Positions 18,798 through 27,773 of a stretch of 64,000 nt of DNA are shown piece after piece. The position numbers and the translations under genes were made by a program. Location: positions 62,001 through 126,000 of the forward strand of contig JANYLM010000024.1 in assembly GCA_025357835.1 (NCBI GenBank). Reading direction: 5' to 3'. Numbering within the stretch: the first letter of the stretch is position 1; each line of letters begins with the position of its first letter. The notes beneath the pieces were generated by a model. The model was not told the DNA's origin. It worked only from the letters and a program-made list of their open reading frames with translations, and did no database searches. This DNA is from Gammaproteobacteria bacterium (lineage in GTDB: Bacteria > Pseudomonadota > Gammaproteobacteria > Steroidobacterales > Steroidobacteraceae).

Positions 18798-19751
18798 TTA
18801 GGGTATTGCGTTCGGAGATTGCACGGGCGCGCGATTGCGGGAATCGCGCCCATAGTAGTCGGGATAGTCGGCGCTTAGGCCCTTGAAACGACGGTGCACC
18901 CACAGATATTGTTCGGGTACGCGGCGAATCTGCGCTTCTAACAAGGTATTGAAGCGCTCGACGTCACAAATCGGGTCGGCGCCGGGGAAATTCTCGAACG
19001 CGGGCCCGATCACCACGCGATACCCGGCAGTGCCCGGCAGCCGCTCGGGGAAATAGGTCAATACGGCGGCCCCGGAAATGCGCGCCAGACGCGAGGTTGC
19101 GGTGGTGGTGGCGGCCGGGATGCCGAAAAACTTCACCATGGCTGCACCCTTGTTACGGTAACTTTGATCGGGTGCGTACCACACGGCTTCATTGTTCTTG
19201 AGGGCGCGAATCATGGTGCGTATGTCATCGTGCGCGATGGGTTTGCCGTGTCGCGAGAAACTGGCAAACATGGTGTGCGACAGGAGCGCATTTTTCGTCG
19301 GGCGGTAGACCACGTTGAGAGGCACGACAGTGCCGAGGATGCGGGTGGCTATCTCTATAGTGGTGAAATGGCCGCCGATCAGAATGGCGCCGCGGCCCTT
19401 GGCGAGCGCCGCGGTCAAATTTTCCAGGCCCTCCACCCGGGCCAACCTGTGTACCTGCCGGTCGCTGCCCCACCAGGTATTGGCGGTCTCGCACAAAGCC
19501 ACACCCAAGCTCTGGCAATGGCGGTCGACCAACTCGGCCTGATCCCGCGGCGAGAGGGCGGGCATGCACAGTTGGATATTGCGGCGTGCAATGCGCACGT
19601 AGGCCAGCGGCAGCCGCCGAATGAGCGCGCCCAGGGCGAAGCCCACATGCAGCTGCGCCGAGAACGGCAATAGTTCGATGGCCCGCAACAAGCTCAAGCC
19701 TACCCAAGTCGGCCAGTACTTGGGCAGAAAGAGCTCTAACCTCACGCCCAA
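18798..19751 (-). CDS. Lipid A biosynthesis lauroyl/myristoyl acyltransferase family (LpxL/HtrB-like)
   Basis: 317 residues with the LpxL/M catalytic block GGHFTTIE (His-x4-Glu) and the conserved PTKN and PDQSYRNKGA segments. An N-terminal hydrophobic stretch anchors it to the inner membrane, where such enzymes add secondary acyl chains to Kdo2-lipid A. The start is TTG 19751, with a GTG at 19745 as alternative; GAGAG lies a few bases before. The 20-base gap to the deacetylase gene downstream suggests a shared transcript, though the functions are unrelated. Confidence 0.88.
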   Translation of the reverse strand: MGVRLELFLPKYWPTWVGLSLLRAIELLPFSAQLHVGFALGALIRRLPLAYVRIARRNIQLCMPALSPRDQAELVDRHCQSLGVALCETANTWWGSDRQVHRLARVEGLENLTAALAKGRGAILIGGHFTTIEIATRILGTVVPLNVVYRPTKNALLSHTMFASFSRHGKPIAHDDIRTMIRALKNNEAVWYAPDQSYRNKGAAMVKFFGIPAATTTATSRLARISGAAVLTYFPERLPGTAGYRVVIGPAFENFPGADPICDVERFNTLLEAQIRRVPEQYLWVHRRFKGLSADYPDYYGRDSRNRAPVQSPNAIP

Positions 19752-19800
19752 GGCGCGCTCTCTCTCGACGCTGCGCTAAGGTACGCATAGCATTTGGCGA

Positions 19801-20577
19801 ATGTATTCATTGGTTCAGCGATTGAAGTCCCTGCGACACGGCTTTTGGTACGGCCTCTCCGAGCGTATACGTTGGTCGCGCGGGGCGTTCCAGGAAACAC
19901 CCGCCCGCCAACTTTGCATCGCAGACCGCAAGCAGGCGCAAAGAATAGCCGCGTTGCGGGATCGTTACCAGGTGCAGTTTGAGCGGCGGATGAGCGCCGC
20001 GACCAGCGTCAATAATTACGAATACCTCGATATCTTGGATCGCGGATGGGGCGAATCGGGGATGGGCCGGCCGACCGGCGGCGTGCTTTGCGATATCGGC
20101 AGCGCCAGTTTCTGGTATGCGGCAACTCTACAGACCTTCTTTCTACCGGACCGAATGGTGGGAGTAGAGGTCGAAGGCCACCGGCTGTTTCGGGATGGGC
20201 GCGCGCGCATCGACTATGCGGCCGGTTACCTCTCGGCCTTACCCAATGCACAGTTCGTGGTCGCGGACTACGCCGAGTATCAGCAGCCGGCCGACGTGAT
20301 TACCGCATGGTTTCCCTTCCTGACGCCGGCGGCAATACTGGCCTGGCGTCTGCCTCTGACGCTCCTTGCGCCGGCCAAGCTATTTGAGAAAATTAAACTC
20401 AATCTGAAGCCGGGCGGCGTATTCTTTATGGTGAATCATGGCGTGCAGGAAGCGTTTATGGCGGAGGGATTGTGCGCCGCAGCAGGATTGCGGTTTGCCA
20501 GCCGGCGGACGGTGCCGGGACCCTTGAGCAAGCACCGGATGCTGCCCCCCGTTCTCTCATGGTGGCGGGGTGCCTAG
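19801..20577 (+). CDS. Putative SAM-dependent methyltransferase-like protein, function unknown
   Basis: 258 residues. GGVLCDIGSASFWYAA resembles methyltransferase motif I, VGVEVEGHRLF the following acidic motif II, and LKPGGVFFMVNHG motif IV/post-IV, so a Rossmann methyltransferase fold is likely. No substrate-specific signature is recognised. It starts 49 bases from the divergent acyltransferase gene, which could suggest a link to envelope lipids. No strong Shine-Dalgarno is visible. Confidence 0.6.
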   Translation: MYSLVQRLKSLRHGFWYGLSERIRWSRGAFQETPARQLCIADRKQAQRIAALRDRYQVQFERRMSAATSVNNYEYLDILDRGWGESGMGRPTGGVLCDIGSASFWYAATLQTFFLPDRMVGVEVEGHRLFRDGRARIDYAAGYLSALPNAQFVVADYAEYQQPADVITAWFPFLTPAAILAWRLPLTLLAPAKLFEKIKLNLKPGGVFFMVNHGVQEAFMAEGLCAAAGLRFASRRTVPGPLSKHRMLPPVLSWWRGA

Positions 20578-20795
20578 GTAGAAATATTCGTATTTATCAG
20601 TAAATTGCTGTAGCATCCGGCCCGGTTCGTGATTTCTACTTGGTTCGTTTCTGGTCACCGCGCCGCTCCGGCGTCACCTTGACCACAACCCACAAAGCAG
20701 GTTTCTTCGATCCAGGTGGCAGGCACTCTGCACATTGCATCGCAGTACGCACGCGTGACCGGCCGATAGCTTCTTTTGTAGTAGGTATTCTTCAC

Positions 20796-21107
20796 ATGAC
20801 GAAAATGTATGTTGGCAATCTCCCGTTCTCAATGGACGAGTCCGCGGTGCGCGCGTTGTTCGAAAAGCATGGCGCCGTACAGTCGGTGGCGCTGATCAAT
20901 GATCGCGACACCGGTCGGCCCCGCGGCTTCGGCTTCGTTGAAATGGCAAGCGCAGATGCTGCGCGCGCCATGCAGGCCTTGAATGGTCACGATGTCGACG
21001 GGCGAGCGCTGAAGGTGAACGAGGCTCAGGAGCGCACCGGCGGCGGCGGTGGTGGCGGTGGTGGCGGTGGTGGTGGTGGTGGATCGCGCGGTCCGAAGCG
21101 CTGGTAA
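20796..21107 (+). CDS. RRM-domain RNA-binding protein with polyglycine tail
   Basis: 103 residues. One RRM fold with RNP2 MYVGNL at residues 4-9 and RNP1 RGFGFVEM near 47-54, followed by a run of 15 glycines encoded by GGN triplets (about 21040-21085) and a basic end (SRGPKRW). This layout matches the small glycine-rich RNA-binding proteins of cyanobacteria and proteobacteria, often linked to cold stress. I start it at ATG 20796 because the RRM begins there; the frame upstream to 20640 has no coding character. The roughly 215-base upstream region is unusually long for this window and may be a regulatory leader. A hairpin terminator follows. Confidence 0.88.
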   Translation: MTKMYVGNLPFSMDESAVRALFEKHGAVQSVALINDRDTGRPRGFGFVEMASADAARAMQALNGHDVDGRALKVNEAQERTGGGGGGGGGGGGGGGSRGPKRW

Positions 21108-21128
21108 GCGTTTAGCATCGAGCGAAAA

Positions 21129-21161
21129 CTGGGGCCGCAGCGATGCGGCCCCAGTCATTTT
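21129..21161 (+). terminator. Intrinsic terminator after the RRM gene
   Basis: Perfect 11-bp stem CTGGGGCCGCA / TGCGGCCCCAG (21129-21139 with 21144-21154), loop GCGA, then TCATTTTAAA. The U-tract is short, but position and stem strength suit termination. Confidence 0.75.
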
Positions 21162-21186
21162 AAAGTTCGGATTTGCGCAATCAGGG

Positions 21187-21215
21187 TTTACGCCTAAGTC
21201 GGCTTTGCCTATAAT
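21187..21215 (+). promoter_or_regulatory. Sigma-70 promoter of the rimP-nusA-infB operon
   Basis: TTTACG at 21187-21192 and a consensus TATAAT at 21210-21215 are separated by exactly 17 bases. It is the best sigma-70-type match in the window and lies about 120 bases before rimP, leaving a GC-rich leader. Confidence 0.8.
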
Positions 21216-21297
21216 CGCGCCCCTCGGCGGGGGGCCCTTTGAACATTGGGCCCGCGCTCGAAAGGTGTAGGGCCCGACGGGGCTATTGTCGAAGAGA

Positions 21298-21320
21298 GGG
21301 GGCCGATGGTCCCCTTTTTT
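21298..21320 (+). terminator. Leader attenuator hairpin before rimP
   Basis: GGGGGCC at 21298-21304 pairs with GGTCCCC at 21308-21314 (seven pairs, one G-U) around a GAT loop, followed by TTTTTT. It lies between the promoter and rimP, so it would act as a transcription attenuator. Three GGGCCC blocks upstream (21232, 21248, 21270) can pair with each other or with this stem and offer alternative folds. Confidence 0.7.
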
Positions 21321-21341
21321 GTTTTAAGACGGGTTTGGCCA

Positions 21342-21797
21342 ATGCGTGACGTCTTGATGCGCTTGATAGAGCCGCCGATCGAGGCGTTGAACTACGAGCT
21401 AGTCGACGTCGAGTTTGCGCGAGAAGGGCGTGGCGGGGTCTTGCGGATTTTCATCGACGCCCGAAAGGATTCCGGCCTCCGTATCACGGTCGACGATTGC
21501 GCGAACGTGAGCCATGCGGTGAGCCAGGTGCTCGAGACTCAGGATCCGATCAAGGGGCATTACACGCTGGAAGTCTCGTCGCCGGGATTCGATCGGATCC
21601 TGCGCACGCGCGCGCATTTCGAGCGTTTCGTCGGCGAGCGGATCTTCGCCGAGCTGAAGCTGCCCATCGACGGCAGGCGGCGCTATGTGGGAGTGTTGAA
21701 GTCGATTGCGGACGACATAATTGTTATAGAAGTGGACGGCACGGCGTATAGCCTGCCGCTCGAGCGAATTCAGAAGGCGAGATTGCGGCCGGAGTGA
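21342..21797 (+). CDS. rimP: Ribosome maturation factor RimP
   Basis: 151 residues from ATG 21342, the family's normal length. The conserved core (EVSSPGFDRILRTRAHFERFVGE) identifies RimP, which assists maturation of the 30S subunit together with RbfA. The longer frame from 21246 runs through the attenuator and is not coding. First gene of the operon; nusA begins 19 bases later. Confidence 0.95.
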   Translation: MRDVLMRLIEPPIEALNYELVDVEFAREGRGGVLRIFIDARKDSGLRITVDDCANVSHAVSQVLETQDPIKGHYTLEVSSPGFDRILRTRAHFERFVGERIFAELKLPIDGRRRYVGVLKSIADDIIVIEVDGTAYSLPLERIQKARLRPE

Positions 21798-21816
21798 CGA
21801 GGAGTCTAAAAGGACC

Positions 21817-23313
21817 ATGAACAAAGAAATCTTGATGGCGGTTGACGCGGTCTCCAACGAGAAGGGCGTCGATAAGGAAATAATATTCGAAGCACTCGAA
21901 GCCGCGCTCGCATCGGCCACTCGCAAGAAGCACGGCGAAGAACTCGACGTGCGCGTCTCGATCAACCGCAAGACGGGCGGCTACGATACCTTTCGCCGCT
22001 GGAAGGTGTTTGCCGACGAGTCCACCGAGCTCGAAGTGCCCGATCGTGAGCTGCGCTTGGACGACGCGCGCGACATCGACAAGGATGTGGAGCCGGGCGG
22101 CTATGTCGAAGAGCCGATGGAGTCGGTGCCCTTCGGCCGCATTCTGGCGCAGACCGCCAAGCAAGTCATCGTGCAGAAGGTGCGCGAGGCCGAGCGCGCG
22201 CAAGTCGTCGATGCCTACAAGGATAGGGCGGGAACCTTGGTCAGCGGCATCGTCAAGCGCGTCGACCGCAACGGCGTCTACGTGGATCTCGGCGCGAATG
22301 CCGAAGGCTTCATCGCCCGCGAGGAGATGATCCCGCGCGAGCCTGTGCGCTCCCAGGACCGAATCAAAGCCTTCTTGAAGGAAGTGCGCACCGAGCCGCG
22401 CGGCCCGCAGTTGTTTCTGTCGCGCACGGCGCCTGAATTCTTGATCGAATTATTCAAGCTCGAAGTGCCGGAAGTGGGCCAGGGTTTGATCAACATTCTG
22501 GCGGCGGCCCGCGATGCGGGCGTGCGCGCCAAGATCGCCGTGCGCAGCAACGATCCGCGCGTCGATCCGGTGGGCGCCTGCGTTGGCATGCGCGGTTCGC
22601 GGGTACAGGCGGTTTCCAACGAAATCGCCGGCGAGCGCGTCGACATTATTCCTTTCGACGACAACAATGCGCAGTTCGTCATCAACGCCATGGCGCCCGC
22701 TGAAGTCACCTCCATCGTGGTGGATGAGGATTCCCACTCCATGGATATTGCGGTGTCCGAGGACAAGCTCTCCCAGGCCATCGGCAGAGGCGGTCAAAAC
22801 ATCCGCCTGGCAAGCGAGCTGACGGGCTGGGAATTGAACGTGATGAGCGAATCGCAGGCTGAGGCGAAGAGCGAGACCGAGTCGCTGGCATTGCGCGAGA
22901 CTTTCATGAAGCAGCTGGATGTCGACGCCGATGTCGCCAGCATCCTGGTGCAAGAGGGCTTTTCGACCATCGAAGAGATCGCCTACGTGCCCGCCAGCGA
23001 ATTGAACGGCATCGAAGAGTTCGACGAGGAAATCGTCAAGGAATTGCGCACGCGCGCACGCGATGTATTGCTGACTCAGGCCATTGCCAGCGAAGAGTCG
23101 GTGGATGGCGCTGAGGCGGCGGCCGACCTCGTAGAAATCGCGGGTGAGCCTCTGGCTAAAACCCTGGCGCGTAAAGGGGTCCGCACGCGCGACGACTTGG
23201 CCGATCTGGCCGTCGACGAATTAGTCGAGATGGGCGGAGTAGACGAGAAGAAGGCCGCCGATCTGATCATGGATGCCCGCAAACACTGGTTCGCGGAAGA
23301 AGCTAAGGTTTAG
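21817..23313 (+). CDS. nusA: Transcription termination/antitermination factor NusA
   Basis: 498 residues, matching the proteobacterial long form. An N-terminal RNA-polymerase-binding domain ([18 protein letters not shown]) is followed by S1 (about 135-200), two KH domains ([14 protein letters not shown] and [15 protein letters not shown]) and two C-terminal acidic helix-hairpin-helix repeats. NusA modulates pausing, intrinsic termination and rRNA antitermination. A likely Shine-Dalgarno AGGA lies just before the ATG. The operon layout with infB 8 bases downstream is universal in proteobacteria. Confidence 0.97.
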   Translation: MNKEILMAVDAVSNEKGVDKEIIFEALEAALASATRKKHGEELDVRVSINRKTGGYDTFRRWKVFADESTELEVPDRELRLDDARDIDKDVEPGGYVEEPMESVPFGRILAQTAKQVIVQKVREAERAQVVDAYKDRAGTLVSGIVKRVDRNGVYVDLGANAEGFIAREEMIPREPVRSQDRIKAFLKEVRTEPRGPQLFLSRTAPEFLIELFKLEVPEVGQGLINILAAARDAGVRAKIAVRSNDPRVDPVGACVGMRGSRVQAVSNEIAGERVDIIPFDDNNAQFVINAMAPAEVTSIVVDEDSHSMDIAVSEDKLSQAIGRGGQNIRLASELTGWELNVMSESQAEAKSETESLALRETFMKQLDVDADVASILVQEGFSTIEEIAYVPASELNGIEEFDEEIVKELRTRARDVLLTQAIASEESVDGAEAAADLVEIAGEPLAKTLARKGVRTRDDLADLAVDELVEMGGVDEKKAADLIMDARKHWFAEEAKV

Positions 23314-23321
23314 GAGCAAGT

Positions 23322-25829
23322 ATGGCAGATGTTACCGTCGCCCAATTCGCCGAGGTACTGAAGGTCCCGGTCGATCGGCTTCTACAGCAGCTCGACCAGG
23401 CGGGTATCCGCGTCGACAGCGCCGAGGACATGATCAGCGAGGATGCCAAGCATGAGCTGCTGACCCATCTGCGGCGCAGCCACGGTCACGACGACGTACA
23501 GGCCGATGCAGCTCCGCGCAAGATCACTCTGCGGCGTAAGTCGCAATCGGAGCTGAAACTCGCCAGCCCGCAGGGGCGCGCGCGCACCGTCAACGTCGAA
23601 GTGCGCAGCAAGCGCACCTACGTCAAGCGCGAGGTGCTAGAGGACCAGGCGCGCCATCAACAGGAAGAAGTCGACCGGCAGCGCGAGACCGACGAGCATG
23701 CCAAGGCCGCAATCGAACGTGCGGAAAATGAGCGGCTCGAGAAGGAGCGCCTAGATCGCGAGCGCCTCGAAGAGGAGAGCCGACGGCGCAGTGACGAGGA
23801 AAATCGCAAGAAGACGGCCGAGGAAGAAGCGCGCCGTCTCGCCGAAGTGCAGGCCCGCGACGTGGCGGAGCGCGAGCGCAAGGCCGCCGCGGCCAAGCCC
23901 GGCAAAGCCGCGCGGGTCGTGGTGGATGACAAGGCGACCCGCTACGGGCGCCAGGAGCTGCACATCGTCGGCGACGTGAGCTCGCGGCACAAGAAGAAGA
24001 AATCGCGCGACGGCCGGCGCCGTTCCATGGGCGGCGACTCCGATGCCAAGCATGGCTTCGAAATGCCGACCGCGCGCGTGGTGCGCGAGGTGGCGATCGG
24101 CGAGGCCATGACGGTCGGCGAGCTGGCGCAGAAAATGGCGGTCAAAGCCACGGAAGTCATCAAAGTGATGATGAACATGGGCGTGATGGCGACGATCAAT
24201 CAAATGATCGAGCAGGACACCGCGGTGTTGGTGGTCGAGGAAATGGGCCACACAGCGGTATTGCGCAAGGAAAATATCATCGAGGACGATCTGCAGGGCG
24301 AAACCGATTCCTCGCTCGAGCTATTGCCGCGTCCGCCGGTCGTGACTGTGATGGGGCATGTCGATCACGGCAAGACCTCATTGCTCGATTACATACGCCG
24401 AACCAAGGTGGCGGCGGGCGAGGCGGGCGGTATTACTCAGCACATCGGTGCGTACCATGTGGAAACCGCCAAGGGGATGGTGACCTTTCTCGATACCCCC
24501 GGTCACGCGGCCTTCACTTCCATGCGCGCGCGCGGCGCGCAGGTTACGGATATCGTGATATTGGTCGTGGGTGCCGACGATGGCGTCATGCCGCAGACCG
24601 TCGAAGCCATCCAGCACGCTCAAGCGGCCAAGGTGCCCATCGTGGTGGCGCTCAACAAAATGGATAAGCCGGAAGCGGACGCGGAAAAGGTCAAGCAGGA
24701 ACTGACGAAGTACGGCGTGATTCCCGAGGAATGGGGTGGAGAGAATATCTTCGTGCCCGTGTCCGCGCGCACCGGACTGGGCGTGGACCAGTTGATAGAC
24801 AGCATCCTATTGCAGGCCGAAGTACTCGAGTTGCAGGCGCCGACCACGGGGCTTGCGGCGGGCTATGTGATCGAGTCCAGTCTCGAGAAAGGCCGCGGCG
24901 CGGTCGCGACCGTGCTGGTATTGCGCGGCACATTGAAGCTGGGCGATCCATTGCTCATCGGCCAGGAATTCGGCCGGGTTCGGGCCTTGTTCGATGAGGC
25001 CGGGCAAGCCGTCGATGCGGCGGGGCCCTCGATTCCGGTGGTGGTGCTGGGTCTGTCGGGCGCGCCGAACGCGGGCGACGAATTGTTAGTGGTCGAGAGC
25101 GAGCGCAAGGCTCGTGAAGTTGCCATGCACCGCCAATCCAAGTCGCGCGACGTCAAGCTCGCGCAGAAGAGCGCGAACATGCAGGACGTGTTCTCGACCA
25201 TGGGCGAAACCAAGGCCGATTTCGTGCAGCTCTTGATCAAAGCCGATGTGCAGGGCAGCGTCGAGGCATTGCGCGACACTCTGAACGGTTTGTCCACCGG
25301 CGAAGTCGCCGTCAACATTGTGGCCTCCGGGGTCGGTGGATTGACCGAATCCGATGTCACATTGGCGGCCGCCTCAAAGGCGCGCATCATTGCGTTCAAT
25401 GTGCGCGGCGATGCCGCGGCGCGTACCGCCATCAAGGATCACGGCGTCGATGTTCGCTACTACAGCATCATTTACGAAGCCATCGACGATATCCGAGCAG
25501 TCCTCACCGGCATGCTGTCGCCCGAGGTGAAGGAGCAGATCGTGGGGTTGGCGGCCGTGCGCAGCGTATTCCGCTCAAGCAAATTCGGCACGGTCGCGGG
25601 CTGCATGGTCATCGACGGCTATGTGCGGCGCAACTTTCCGATCCGCGTACTGCGCAACAACGTGGTCATCTTCGAGGGCGCCTTAGAATCCTTGAAGCGC
25701 TTCAAGGACGACGTCAACGAAGTGCGCGCGGGAACCGAGTGCGGAATCGGCGTGAAGAACTACAACGACGTGCAGGAAAACGACCAGATCGAGTGCTACT
25801 CCCGGGTAGAAGTTGCGCGAACTTTGTAA
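23322..25829 (+). CDS. infB: Translation initiation factor IF-2
   Basis: 835 residues. It has an N-terminal IF2N domain ([15 protein letters not shown]), a highly charged Glu/Arg/Lys helical linker (about 105-195), a second IF2N-like domain, then the GTPase: G1 GHVDHGKT at 345-352, G3 DTPGH, G4 NKMD, and the C-terminal fMet-tRNA binding domains (ending [16 protein letters not shown]). It places initiator tRNA on the ribosome. AGGAGC lies before ATG 23322. Length is normal for a gammaproteobacterium. Confidence 0.97.
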   Translation: MADVTVAQFAEVLKVPVDRLLQQLDQAGIRVDSAEDMISEDAKHELLTHLRRSHGHDDVQADAAPRKITLRRKSQSELKLASPQGRARTVNVEVRSKRTYVKREVLEDQARHQQEEVDRQRETDEHAKAAIERAENERLEKERLDRERLEEESRRRSDEENRKKTAEEEARRLAEVQARDVAERERKAAAAKPGKAARVVVDDKATRYGRQELHIVGDVSSRHKKKKSRDGRRRSMGGDSDAKHGFEMPTARVVREVAIGEAMTVGELAQKMAVKATEVIKVMMNMGVMATINQMIEQDTAVLVVEEMGHTAVLRKENIIEDDLQGETDSSLELLPRPPVVTVMGHVDHGKTSLLDYIRRTKVAAGEAGGITQHIGAYHVETAKGMVTFLDTPGHAAFTSMRARGAQVTDIVILVVGADDGVMPQTVEAIQHAQAAKVPIVVALNKMDKPEADAEKVKQELTKYGVIPEEWGGENIFVPVSARTGLGVDQLIDSILLQAEVLELQAPTTGLAAGYVIESSLEKGRGAVATVLVLRGTLKLGDPLLIGQEFGRVRALFDEAGQAVDAAGPSIPVVVLGLSGAPNAGDELLVVESERKAREVAMHRQSKSRDVKLAQKSANMQDVFSTMGETKADFVQLLIKADVQGSVEALRDTLNGLSTGEVAVNIVASGVGGLTESDVTLAAASKARIIAFNVRGDAAARTAIKDHGVDVRYYSIIYEAIDDIRAVLTGMLSPEVKEQIVGLAAVRSVFRSSKFGTVAGCMVIDGYVRRNFPIRVLRNNVVIFEGALESLKRFKDDVNEVRAGTECGIGVKNYNDVQENDQIECYSRVEVARTL

Positions 25830-25894
25830 GGCGCTACGCGCCACCATTAACGGGGTCGAAGCGACCCCAACCTTTGGTGCTCGCGGTGCGAGCA
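25830..25894 (+). other. Three consecutive three-base-loop hairpins between infB and rbfA
   Basis: Perfect stems follow each other: GGCGC-tac-GCGCC (25830-25842), GGGGTCG-aag-CGACCCC (25852-25868) and TGCTCGC-ggt-GCGAGCA (25878-25894). None is followed by a real U-tract, so intrinsic termination is unlikely; RNA processing, pausing or protection of the transcript are possible. The 97-base spacer holds little else. Confidence 0.6.
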
Positions 25895-25926
25895 GGGGAG
25901 CGGATCGAGGGCGCGGCTGAACACAT

Positions 25927-26454
25927 ATGGCAAGTAAGGACAATCCGCGTGCGCGGCGCTTGGGCGAACAAATCCAGCGGGAGCTGGGGGAGTTGCTGCG
26001 CCGCGACGTGAAGGACGAGCGCATCGGCAATGTGACCATCACGGCTGTCAGCGTCACCGGCGACCTACGTACGGCGCGGGTGTACTACTTGGTATTCGGC
26101 AAGGACGGTCCCGATCCGAAGGTGCAGCGGGGTTTGGAAAGCGCCGCCGGATTCTTGCGAAATGCGCTGTCGAAGTCTTTGATGATTCGCTACACACCGA
26201 CTTTGAGTTTCGAGCTAGACACCTCGATCGAACATGGTGTACGGCTGACCCAGCTGATCGATTCGGTGAATAAGCTCGACCGGCAAGCCGCGCGCGACTT
26301 GGATGGCGAGGCCGCCTCGGCCGAAGAAGCAAAGCAGCTGGCCGTCGAAGGGGACGTCGCCGATAAAGGACCCGTCCGCGACGAGGGCGAGGCACTGGAT
26401 GAGGGGCATGTGGTCGACGCAGGCGACTATATCGATCCCAAGAATCGAGGCTGA
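25927..26454 (+). CDS. rbfA: 30S ribosome-binding factor RbfA with acidic C-terminal tail
   Basis: 175 residues; the KH-like RbfA core (RRLGEQIQRELGELLRRDVKD to SFELDTSIEHGVRLTQLID) ends near residue 120. The remaining 50 or so residues are Asp/Glu/Ala-rich and low complexity, making it longer than the usual 120-135. RbfA binds late 30S precursors and helps cold adaptation. It starts 97 bases after infB and ends three bases before the truB GTG. Confidence 0.95.
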   Translation: MASKDNPRARRLGEQIQRELGELLRRDVKDERIGNVTITAVSVTGDLRTARVYYLVFGKDGPDPKVQRGLESAAGFLRNALSKSLMIRYTPTLSFELDTSIEHGVRLTQLIDSVNKLDRQAARDLDGEAASAEEAKQLAVEGDVADKGPVRDEGEALDEGHVVDAGDYIDPKNRG

Positions 26455-26457
26455 TGA

Positions 26458-27357
26458 GTGCCGACTGACATACACGGAATTCTCCTACTCGATAAGCCGC
26501 TAGGGATGAGTTCCGCTGGCGCCGTTGCACGTGTCAAGCACCTGTTCAATGCTCGCAAGGCCGGGCACACCGGTTCTCTTGACCCGCTGGCGACGGGACT
26601 GCTGCCCATTTGTTTCGGCGAAGCCACCAAGTTTGGCGCGCAGCTTCTCGATGCCGACAAAACCTATCGGGTCACGGTACGCCTCGGCGAGCGCACGCCC
26701 AGTGCCGATCGTGAATCCGAAGTGATTGAAAGGCGTGAATTACCGTCTTTTTCATCCGCGCAGCTTGCCCAAGCGCTGGCGGATTTTCCGCGCGAGTACG
26801 CTCAGGTACCTCCGATGCATTCCGCCCTCAAGCAGGACGGCAAGCCGCTGTATGAATACGCGCGCGCCGGTATTACCCGCGAGCGAGCGGCACGCGCGAT
26901 CGTCATCCACGAGATGCGCCTGCTGGATTGGCAGACACCCGATTTATCATTCGAGGTGCGCTGTTCGAAGGGCACCTATATCCGAGTCCTTGCGGAGGAT
27001 TTGGCTGCGCAATTAGGGACTATTGCCCATTTGGCGGCATTACGCCGGCTCGGAGTGGCGCCATTTGGTGCAGAACCGCAATGGAGCTTCGAGGCCCTGG
27101 ACTCCTTTAGTCCGGCACAGCAGCAGGAAGTATTGCTGCCGGTAGATGCCGCGCTGACAAACTGGCGGCGATTGGATTTGTCCGCGGGTGGGGTCAGTGC
27201 TTTTCGGCAGGGGCAAACCGTGTCCATTCCCGCCGACTTGCCCGGAACCGTGCGTATCTACGCGGCGGGCCTGGGATTTCTGGGTTTGGGGGAAATTCAG
27301 GCCCCAGGCCGCTTGGTTCCGCTGCGACTTATTTCGGCCTTATCGAATCGTGCTTGA
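26458..27357 (+). CDS. truB: tRNA pseudouridine(55) synthase TruB
   Basis: 299 residues from GTG 26458. Catalytic Asp42 stands in GHTGSLDPLATGLLP, and the substrate-binding block RCSKGTYIRVLAEDL and a C-terminal PUA-like part are present. It makes pseudouridine 55 in the T-loop of elongator tRNAs. Start choice rests on the conserved DIHGILLLDKPLGMSS that follows immediately. Confidence 0.96.
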   Translation: MPTDIHGILLLDKPLGMSSAGAVARVKHLFNARKAGHTGSLDPLATGLLPICFGEATKFGAQLLDADKTYRVTVRLGERTPSADRESEVIERRELPSFSSAQLAQALADFPREYAQVPPMHSALKQDGKPLYEYARAGITRERAARAIVIHEMRLLDWQTPDLSFEVRCSKGTYIRVLAEDLAAQLGTIAHLAALRRLGVAPFGAEPQWSFEALDSFSPAQQQEVLLPVDAALTNWRRLDLSAGGVSAFRQGQTVSIPADLPGTVRIYAAGLGFLGLGEIQAPGRLVPLRLISALSNRA

Positions 27358-27428
27358 GGGCGGGTGCGGCGACGCGTACAATGCGCGCCTTCTTAATGGG
27401 TCTAAGTTATTGATTGAGGTTTGATTTA

Positions 27429-27698
27429 ATGCCACTCACTCGCGAAGAAAAGACGGGCGTCGTCGGTAAATTCCAGCGCAGCGCGCAGGACACCGGTTCT
27501 CCCGAAGTTCAAATTGCTTTGTTGTCCGAGCGCATCAATGGCTTGAGCCAGCATTTCACCACGCACAAAGCCGACCATGCGTCGCGTCGCGGGCTGCTGA
27601 AGATGGTCAACCAGCGCCGCAAGCTGCTCGATTATCTCAAGAGCACAACTCCGGACAAGTACACGCAATTGGTCGAACGCTTGGGGTTACGCCGCTAA
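27429..27698 (+). CDS. rpsO: 30S ribosomal protein S15
   Basis: 89 residues from ATG 27429 with TGAGG upstream. The typical helical sequence ([17 protein letters not shown], then [12 protein letters not shown], ending VERLGLRR) is complete. It binds 16S rRNA helix junctions early in 30S assembly; rpsO-pnp order is conserved. Confidence 0.97.
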   Translation: MPLTREEKTGVVGKFQRSAQDTGSPEVQIALLSERINGLSQHFTTHKADHASRRGLLKMVNQRRKLLDYLKSTTPDKYTQLVERLGLRR

Positions 27699-27773
27699 TA
27701 GGCGCCGTTTCAGGCCAGCTGCTTGGATGCAGCGGTCTTCGTTCATACGTTTTCTATTACGCTGAGGGGCTAC

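Noticed and set aside
21164-21341. Initiator tRNA gene (metY) before rimP, as in E. coli
   Set aside because: No cloverleaf, T-loop or CCA-like end is seen in this spacer.
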